From positions 1 to 57,021 of the forward strand of contig CAYLPJ010000042.1 in NCBI GenBank assembly GCA_964385465.1: 57,021 bases of DNA, written 5' to 3'. Positions 52,017-57,021 of the stretch are shown here, piece after piece (position 1 is the first letter of the stretch; each line of letters opens with the position of its first letter). The position numbers and the translations under genes are program-made. The notes under the pieces were generated by a model that saw only the letters and a program-made list of their open reading frames with translations, was not told the origin of the DNA and searched no databases. This DNA comes from CAYLPJ01 sp964385465. GTDB taxonomy: Bacteria; Planctomycetota; Phycisphaerae; SM23-33.

Positions 52017-52218
52017 AAGCGGGGGTGAACGGCCCGGAGCAATCGCATCCGATGCGCCCGCGTCAACCGCTGCGCCAGGCAGTCGAGATTCCCCCGTGCT
52101 CGGCCACTTCGTTCTCGACGGCCCTGGCGGGCATCCGCCCGGCCGCGGGACAAGGGCTCCGGTCGCCAGGCCCGGCGCTTCCGGCCCGGCCGAGCCGATC
52201 CCCGGGACCGAGGCGCGA

Positions 52219-55200
52219 CTACTCCGCCCTGTCAGGCCCGGTCAGCGACGGCAGCTTCCCCCGCAACGCGTCGAGCGCGGCCTTGACGGCGTCCTTCCGG
52301 CCGGCGTCAACCGACGCGAGGATCATCCGAACCGTCCGGCTGCCGTCGGCGGGGATTTCAAGCTTGCGGCGAATGCCGACCAGCCCGAAGTTGAAACCCG
52401 CCCCGGGTGCCGCAATGCGGTTCAGGCGCTCGCCCGGGCCGTCCAGCAGCAACACGCCAATCGACACCGCGTGCCGCCCGAGAACGGCCCTGGGCTCCCG
52501 GGAGAACCCGGCGTACCACGTCGTTGTCGGCTTGCCGAGGTTCCGGTCCGGCCAGGTGTCGCCCTCGCGCCGCCGCATCGCCCCGGGGCTCAGCACGACC
52601 ATGCCCTCGACCGGCCGGGCCGCGCCCGCCAGGCGAAGCTCGACCAGCATGCAGGCGGCCAGCCGGGAGTCTGCGTCGGCGCCGCCGACACCGAACTGCG
52701 GCGTGGCGCCGCCCTTGCGGATGACGAAAGGCTCGGCCGCGAACTCGACCTTCACGGGCAGCGCGGGGCTGATCTGCTGCGGGGCCTTCCGCAGCGTCTC
52801 CAGGTCGACAAACGTCTGTCGGCCGGTGCCGGCCAGCCCCACGCTCAGCGTGCCCGGCTGGAGGGTGTTCGTGTCGATGTGCAGCCAGTCGGTGCCCGGC
52901 ATCCGCCCGGCGCGGGGGTCGATGATGTAGCGGAGGAGGTCCGGCGGGCGGTCCTTGGCGGCCAGGCGACCGTGCTTCCTCGCGTACGAGATCAGGGCGG
53001 CGGACATGTCGATCGGCGTCGTCCGCAAGTCGCGGACCGGCAGCGACGTGTTGCCGCCGGCCACGAACTCCTCGGGCGTGCGGAAGAAATGCAGCGGGGG
53101 CATCTTCGCCGGCTCGGCGCCGTAGGCGGGAATCCCGCGCGAGCCGCTCGCGATGCGGTACGTGCGGTCCGGGTCGATCGCCTCCGGATCGGTCACCGTG
53201 GACGTCGCCGCCTTCGCCAGCAGGCCGCGAAGCGTCTCCCCCGAGACGCTCGCCGTCGCGACGTATTCCGGGATCGCGTCGATGGTGGCCAGGTCGTGCT
53301 CGCCGGCGGGACCGGCTTCGACCCGGTCGCGCCACCGGCTCCAGCTCGGCGAGTACTCGAAGATGACGCCCACGTCGGCGCCCGTCGCCTCCCGGGCGGC
53401 GGCCGCGCGGATCTCCAGCAGGGCGGCGTAGCTCAGCGGCTCGGCCGGGCGGGCGACCGGCTCGCCCTCGGCCGGACGCCAGTCGTTGGCGAAGACGTAG
53501 TGGTCCGAGGCGAACACCCGCTTCGCCGCGGCGACCGCCCAGGCATGTCGCGGCCGGCGAATGCCCATCACCGCGCAGTCCCCGCTACGGAACTCCCACA
53601 CGCCTCGCGTCCGCGTGCCCACGTAGCCGGTCTGGGCGAACGTCGCGGCGTCGTTGAACGCGTGGACGATCACGTACCGCTTCGGGTTCAGCGGATTCGG
53701 GTGGATGAACTTCACCGCGTTCGTCGGCTGGTTGTACACCCGCCGGCCCACGCGGAAACTGCCCTTGCCGAACGTTACCGGCAGGTCGGGGGCCATCCGC
53801 GCCGTCAGCCGGTTGACGTCCGGGCCGCCGTAGAGGAACAGGTTCGCCTCGGCCAGGTCCGCCTCGGTGACGGCCGTGTCGTCTTTCGCCCAACGCGGCA
53901 CCCAGTTGGCCAGGTGCTCGCGGTCGGCCTCCGTGCCCCCGGTCGGGCGGACCCAGAGCCACTTGCGGTTCACCAGCCGCATCCCGCCGTCGGGCCTGCC
54001 CATGTAGCGGCTGCGGTCGAGCTGGGCGACGATCCCGCCGGGCATGCTCGCGTCCTTGACGAACTTGCCCTCCGGCCGGGGGCTGAGCTCGATGTCCAAC
54101 GTCTCGCGGAACGGGCCCTCGTAGGACTCCTTGCCGTTGCTCGTCACCGTCACCGTCTTGCCGGGGTCCACGAGCCTGTCGCTCAGCGTCAGCCGGTAGG
54201 CGGCGACGTTCCACGTGCGGACGTCGATCCGGTTGCCGGCTGCGACGTTCGCGTCGATCTGCGCCGACAGCCACGGCTTGTCCATCCGCTCGATGCTCAC
54301 CCAGTACGCCCTGTGCCACGTGAGGTTCCACGTGTCGTACCGCACCCGACGGGGCCAGCGGTCCCGGCGGCGCTCGCGGGCCCAGGCGAGGATCTTCCGC
54401 AGCTCCGAGACGTCCTCGTACGGCGTGTACCGGTGCCCGTGGTGGCCCCAGATTCCCGCGGCGTCCGCCCCGGCCGTCCGCAAGGCGTGCCAGCGGCGGA
54501 ACTGACTGCTGTTGTAGCCCCCGTCCCCCCACCCGTCGACGCAGAGCATCGGCACGTTCCACAGGCCCGCCTGCCCGACGTTCGTGTATTGCCAGTTCGC
54601 GCACGCCGGCGCCACCCCCGCCACCAAATGCGGCCAGCGGCTCGCCAGCCAGACGCTCGTGAACCCCCCGTCCGACCAGCCCGTCAGGAACACCCGGTTC
54701 GCGTCGATCGGAAACTCCTCTGCCAGCGCGCCGGACGCCTCGACGAGCTCGCGCTCCGCGCCGTTGCGCCCCTTCACCTGCGTGCTGAGGCTGCTCCACG
54801 CGTGGAACGTGCCCTCCGTCCGATTCGCCACCTCGGCCGTCGGCCGGTAGCCGCCGCGGACCTTGCCGTCCTTCAGGTGGATCCCCCCGCCGCACTTGTA
54901 GTACATGAAGAGCTGCCGGCTCGCGTCCGGGGCGTGCCTCGCCGGGGCGTGAAGCCAGATCGCCTCGATCCGCCCCAGAGACTCCGACCAGTACGGAAAC
55001 GCCAAACCCTTGCCCGCGTACCGGGCGTGCGGATGCCTGCCCTCGGCGAGGTCGGCCAGCATCCGCTCCAGGTACGTCACCGCCGTGCGCCGCTTCCAGT
55101 TGAACCCGTCTGTCCGCGCCAGCATGTCCACGCACCGCCGCACCCGCGACAGGTTCCCACGCACGAGGGCGCTGCCGACGTCCAACTCCGCCAGACCCCG

Positions 55201-55326
55201 GCGGCACGCAGCCGTCGTCTCAAGCCACTGCGGACTCCTGCCCGCCTCCGACAATACCGGCCGATCCGCGCCGGCCGCGATCGACCCCGCCAGCAGGACC
55301 GTCGCCACACAGTGCCGCATTGCCAT
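52219..55326 (-). CDS. Very large secreted esterase fused to a 5'-nucleotidase C-terminal-like domain
   Basis: 1035 residues. Signal peptide at about 4-23. An alpha/beta hydrolase domain (about 95-330) has nucleophile Ser218 in GWSDGG and HHGHRYTP later, as in PHB-depolymerase or S9-like esterases. A beta-rich middle follows. About 635-740 resembles the 5'-nucleotidase C-terminal domain: REATGADVGVI, then ATIDAIPEYVATASVSGETL and DRTYRIASG. The last 250 residues are beta-rich and unassigned. This combination is unusual. The ATG at 55326 is chosen because AAGGAG lies six bases before; an ATG five codons earlier is in frame. Confidence 0.75.
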   Translation of the reverse strand: MAMRHCVATVLLAGSIAAGADRPVLSEAGRSPQWLETTAACRRGLAELDVGSALVRGNLSRVRRCVDMLARTDGFNWKRRTAVTYLERMLADLAEGRHPHARYAGKGLAFPYWSESLGRIEAIWLHAPARHAPDASRQLFMYYKCGGGIHLKDGKVRGGYRPTAEVANRTEGTFHAWSSLSTQVKGRNGAERELVEASGALAEEFPIDANRVFLTGWSDGGFTSVWLASRWPHLVAGVAPACANWQYTNVGQAGLWNVPMLCVDGWGDGGYNSSQFRRWHALRTAGADAAGIWGHHGHRYTPYEDVSELRKILAWARERRRDRWPRRVRYDTWNLTWHRAYWVSIERMDKPWLSAQIDANVAAGNRIDVRTWNVAAYRLTLSDRLVDPGKTVTVTSNGKESYEGPFRETLDIELSPRPEGKFVKDASMPGGIVAQLDRSRYMGRPDGGMRLVNRKWLWVRPTGGTEADREHLANWVPRWAKDDTAVTEADLAEANLFLYGGPDVNRLTARMAPDLPVTFGKGSFRVGRRVYNQPTNAVKFIHPNPLNPKRYVIVHAFNDAATFAQTGYVGTRTRGVWEFRSGDCAVMGIRRPRHAWAVAAAKRVFASDHYVFANDWRPAEGEPVARPAEPLSYAALLEIRAAAAREATGADVGVIFEYSPSWSRWRDRVEAGPAGEHDLATIDAIPEYVATASVSGETLRGLLAKAATSTVTDPEAIDPDRTYRIASGSRGIPAYGAEPAKMPPLHFFRTPEEFVAGGNTSLPVRDLRTTPIDMSAALISYARKHGRLAAKDRPPDLLRYIIDPRAGRMPGTDWLHIDTNTLQPGTLSVGLAGTGRQTFVDLETLRKAPQQISPALPVKVEFAAEPFVIRKGGATPQFGVGGADADSRLAACMLVELRLAGAARPVEGMVVLSPGAMRRREGDTWPDRNLGKPTTTWYAGFSREPRAVLGRHAVSIGVLLLDGPGERLNRIAAPGAGFNFGLVGIRRKLEIPADGSRTVRMILASVDAGRKDAVKAALDALRGKLPSLTGPDRAE

Positions 55327-55846
55327 GTTGCTCTCCTTCATGGGTACGCACACCCGGGCCCCATGGTGGGTCCGGACGGGGACAGCCGCCTCCGAAACCG
55401 CACCGCCACCGAGGCGAGTCTCCCGACGTGGAACCCCCCGCGGACACCCGCGGGGCCGGATGTTCTCCGCGGACACGCCCCCACCGGCCGCGCACCGGGC
55501 CTCCCGGGGACCGGTCCTGCGGGCGCCGCGGGTGGCTGGCGGAATCCCTTCCGCCCCCCCTCGGGCGCTGGCCGCGGCCCCGCTCGCCGGGGACGCCCGG
55601 AGGCGACCCACGCCGCGCAACATCGCCTTTCCCCCCGCCCGTTCAGGCGGCCAGCGGACCTGTTGACGACGCGTTGGCAACGGGGTAGCTTCCAAGCCAT
55701 GGCACGAATAGCGCCAACGGCGGCGCTTCCGAATCGGCCACCGCATGCGACACAGCGGGCAAGAAACGAACGCGAACGTCCCCTCATGGAAGCCCCGCCG
55801 GACTACGAACGCATCGCTATAGGTCGTGTGTGCCCCGATTTCTCAA
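55327..55846. other. 520-base gap, no confident gene
   Basis: Between the esterase gene and the XRE gene. On the plus strand TTGACG (55663-55668), 17 bases, TAGCTT (55686-55691) precedes a 53-codon frame from an ATG at 55699 to 55860, which runs into the 3' end of the XRE gene. No ribosome site and no recognisable product, so I do not call it. Confidence 0.3.
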
Positions 55847-56290
55847 TCAAGCAACGATGAGATTCCCCTCCGACAGTTCCACGTGGCTGCGGATTTCGGC
55901 CCCCAGCGCTTCCAGGATGCGGGCGGCCCGTTCCACGGTGATGCTGTGGTACTCGTTCCGCTCGTCGCGCGAGACCTGGCTTTCGTGAACCCCGAGCTTC
56001 TCGGCAAGCTGCCGTTGCGTCAGACCCCGCGCGATCCGCAACGACACCAGCAGCGGCCCCAGCCCGCGAAGGTTGCTCACCTCGTCGAACTCACCGCGCT
56101 TGAGCCGCTCGTAGCTGCGGACCTCTTCCTCCAACTGCTGGTGGAACGAGACCATCGGGTCCAGCGCCCGCTTGATCTCGGCCGGACCGAGGCCCATCGC
56201 CTTCAGTTCCTCCTTCTGATCAGCCAGCCGTTGCTTTTCCTGAGCGATCCGCTCGACCGCTTCGGCGTATTCCTTTTCGTTGTGGATCAT
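55847..56290 (-). CDS. XRE-family antitoxin-like DNA-binding protein
   Basis: 147 residues. The N-terminal half (1-70) is charged and helical, probably a dimerising coiled coil. The C-terminal half has a Cro/C1-type helix-turn-helix (about 83-140) with SLRIARGLTQRQLAEKLG and VHESQVSRDERNEYH. Starts 10 bases after the upstream nucleotidyltransferase frame, with GGAGACAAGCC as ribosome site. In toxin-antitoxin modules such proteins neutralise the partner and repress the shared promoter; the paired layout suggests the same here. Intact. Confidence 0.8.
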   Translation of the reverse strand: MIHNEKEYAEAVERIAQEKQRLADQKEELKAMGLGPAEIKRALDPMVSFHQQLEEEVRSYERLKRGEFDEVSNLRGLGPLLVSLRIARGLTQRQLAEKLGVHESQVSRDERNEYHSITVERAARILEALGAEIRSHVELSEGNLIVA

Positions 56291-56300
56291 GGCTTGTCTC

Positions 56301-56860
56301 CTACGACTCGCGAATTCTGAGGATGCCGCGCGGCTTGCCGTCCCGCCGCGACCGCCGGAATGCCGACGGGAACTCCAACTCGTGCCCATGCTCATCGCGG
56401 ATGCCCGACGACAAGCCGCTGAAGTGCGGGTACAACTCCACGCGATACTGATGCCACATCGGAAGCTGCCGCTTGGGATAGCCCCCGTACCGCCGGCGGC
56501 TGGATGGTCCCACGTCCAGATCTTGTGCGGATCGAGCAGGTTCAGCTCCCGTTCCAGCTCCCCCGACGCCAGCCGCATCAGGTCGCAGACGAAGTACCCG
56601 TCGATGTCGTTGGGATGGTCCTTGTCCTCGGCGAACGAGCCGTCCACGAAGATCTCCGTCACGCCCACCCGCCAAAGCTGCCGAACCAGGATTTCCAGGT
56701 TGTCGACCAGACGCCCGCGCCAAGGCGCATCCCAGTGCGGCCGCGCAGCCGAATCCGCGAACCCCGCCACCACCGGCGATTCCCGCAGTTCGTCCAGCGT
56801 CACCTCGTAGTCGCCCGGTGGAAGCAATCCGTCAGCCGTGAAGCTCGGTATCGTTCCCAC
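56301..56860 (-). pseudogene. Nucleotidyltransferase-fold gene broken by a one-base deletion (DUF6932-like)
   Basis: Restoring one base gives about 186 residues. The first part (to about 120) holds VDGSFAEDKDHPNDIDGYF, matching the nucleotidyltransferase pattern GS-x9-D-x-D. At 56506-56507 the frame is lost: GAC-CAT-CCA reads on in the wrong frame, whereas adding one G to the plus-strand run yields DPSSRRRYGGYPKRQLPMW and a proper end at 56301. The continuation in the other frame (HQYRVELYPHFSGL and so on) is clearly coding, so either a recent mutation or an assembly error. GTG at 56860 has GGAAGG five bases before it. Forms a two-gene unit with the XRE gene. Confidence 0.75.
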
Positions 56861-56878
56861 AGGCACCTTCCACTAGAC

Positions 56879-56907
56879 ATTATCGTCATGTAAGGCGCAT
56901 AAGTCAA
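56879..56907 (-). promoter_or_regulatory. Strong promoter of the nucleotidyltransferase-XRE unit
   Basis: Minus strand: TTGACT (56907-56902), 17 bases, GATAAT (56884-56879), both five of six to consensus. Start near 56872, close to the GTG at 56860. A natural autorepression target for the XRE protein. Confidence 0.65.
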
Positions 56908-56916
56908 GCTACTTCC

Positions 56917-56969
56917 GAAACACGGGGACAGAAACACGGAAACACGGGGACACACGGAAACACGGGGAG
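56917..56969. repeat. Short direct repeats at the right end
   Basis: AAACACGGGGACA occurs at 56918-56930 and 56940-56952, with AAACACGG at 56932-56939 and AAACACGGGGAG at 56958-56969. Similar GGGGACA-rich repeats are often seen next to mobile elements in planctomycetes and related bacteria; I see no transposase in the window. Confidence 0.55.
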
Positions 56970-57021
56970 TGTGCGACATTTTTGGGTGGCGCAGCCCAAG
57001 TCCTTGTGATAACGTGACTTA

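Noticed and set aside
55699..55860. 53-codon plus-strand frame after a promoter-like TTGACG-N17-TAGCTT
   Set aside because: No ribosome site, no recognisable product, and it runs into the 3' end of the convergent XRE gene.
1..57021. CRISPR arrays, rRNA genes, prophage or complete insertion sequence
   Set aside because: No regularly spaced repeats, rRNA-like stretches, integrase, phage structural gene or transposase seen.

Overview
The window is about 70% GC bacterial chromosome, densely packed with genes on both strands, and most likely from the Planctomycetota (a Phycisphaerae-like lineage is my best guess). The evidence is the family set: a pseudopilin with GFTLVELL start and an H-X9-DG-type tail, a DUF1571 protein, PQQ-type propellers opening with a WPxWRGP motif, a secreted FAD oxidoreductase with a discoidin tail, and a zinc-ribbon/membrane/trypsin/TPR protein. 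waaA implies a lipopolysaccharide-bearing outer membrane. Many proteins carry signal peptides or lipoboxes. I see no rRNA, tRNA, CRISPR array, prophage or intact insertion sequence.

Layout. 1-4.0 kb: membrane-anchored protease, pseudopilin pair, DUF1571 protein. 4.2-7.2 kb: lipoprotein phosphodiesterase and uronate-isomerase-like enzyme. 7.4-12.3 kb: proC, then a two-gene heterodimeric ABC exporter behind a leader peptide and a set of competing hairpins. 12.4-18.3 kb: TPR/metallopeptidase protein coupled to a MazG-type hydrolase, then a waaA-proB pair. 18.3-25.1 kb: beta-helix protein, GltS-type symporter, secreted proteins, EIIA-type protein. 25.1-31.9 kb: folC, xylulokinase, split YeeE/YedE pair, spore-photoproduct-lyase-like radical SAM enzyme, TIM-barrel isomerase. 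31.9-40.3 kb: propeller protein, PHP hydrolase, pyruvate kinase, BatA-like and DUF58 proteins, rsmD with a coupled small ORF. 40.5-47.6 kb: FAD oxidoreductase, RRM protein, PA14 lipoprotein, then ilvBN behind a Leu/Val-rich leader peptide and terminator. 47.6-55.3 kb: secreted proteins, a propeller and a very large esterase fusion. 55.8-56.9 kb: a promoter-nucleotidyltransferase-XRE module whose first gene is broken by one missing base, next to short direct repeats.

The strongest regulatory signals are two apparent ribosome-mediated transcription attenuators. One precedes the ABC exporter: a Shine-Dalgarno-led 22-codon ORF whose stop codon abuts the first of five mutually exclusive pairing segments, ending in a U5 terminator. 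Its pairing logic would switch the exporter on when ribosomes stall early in the leader, as an antibiotic-inducible exporter needs. The other precedes ilvBN: a 34-codon leader ending in eight consecutive Leu/Val codons, with pairing segments 1:2, 2:3 and 3:4 all visible. Both were found by eye from base complementarity; neither was folded computationally or tested.

Promoters close to sigma70 consensus (TTGACA-N16-18-TATAAT-like) can be read before several genes. For waaA the predicted transcription start coincides with the ATG, suggesting leaderless translation.
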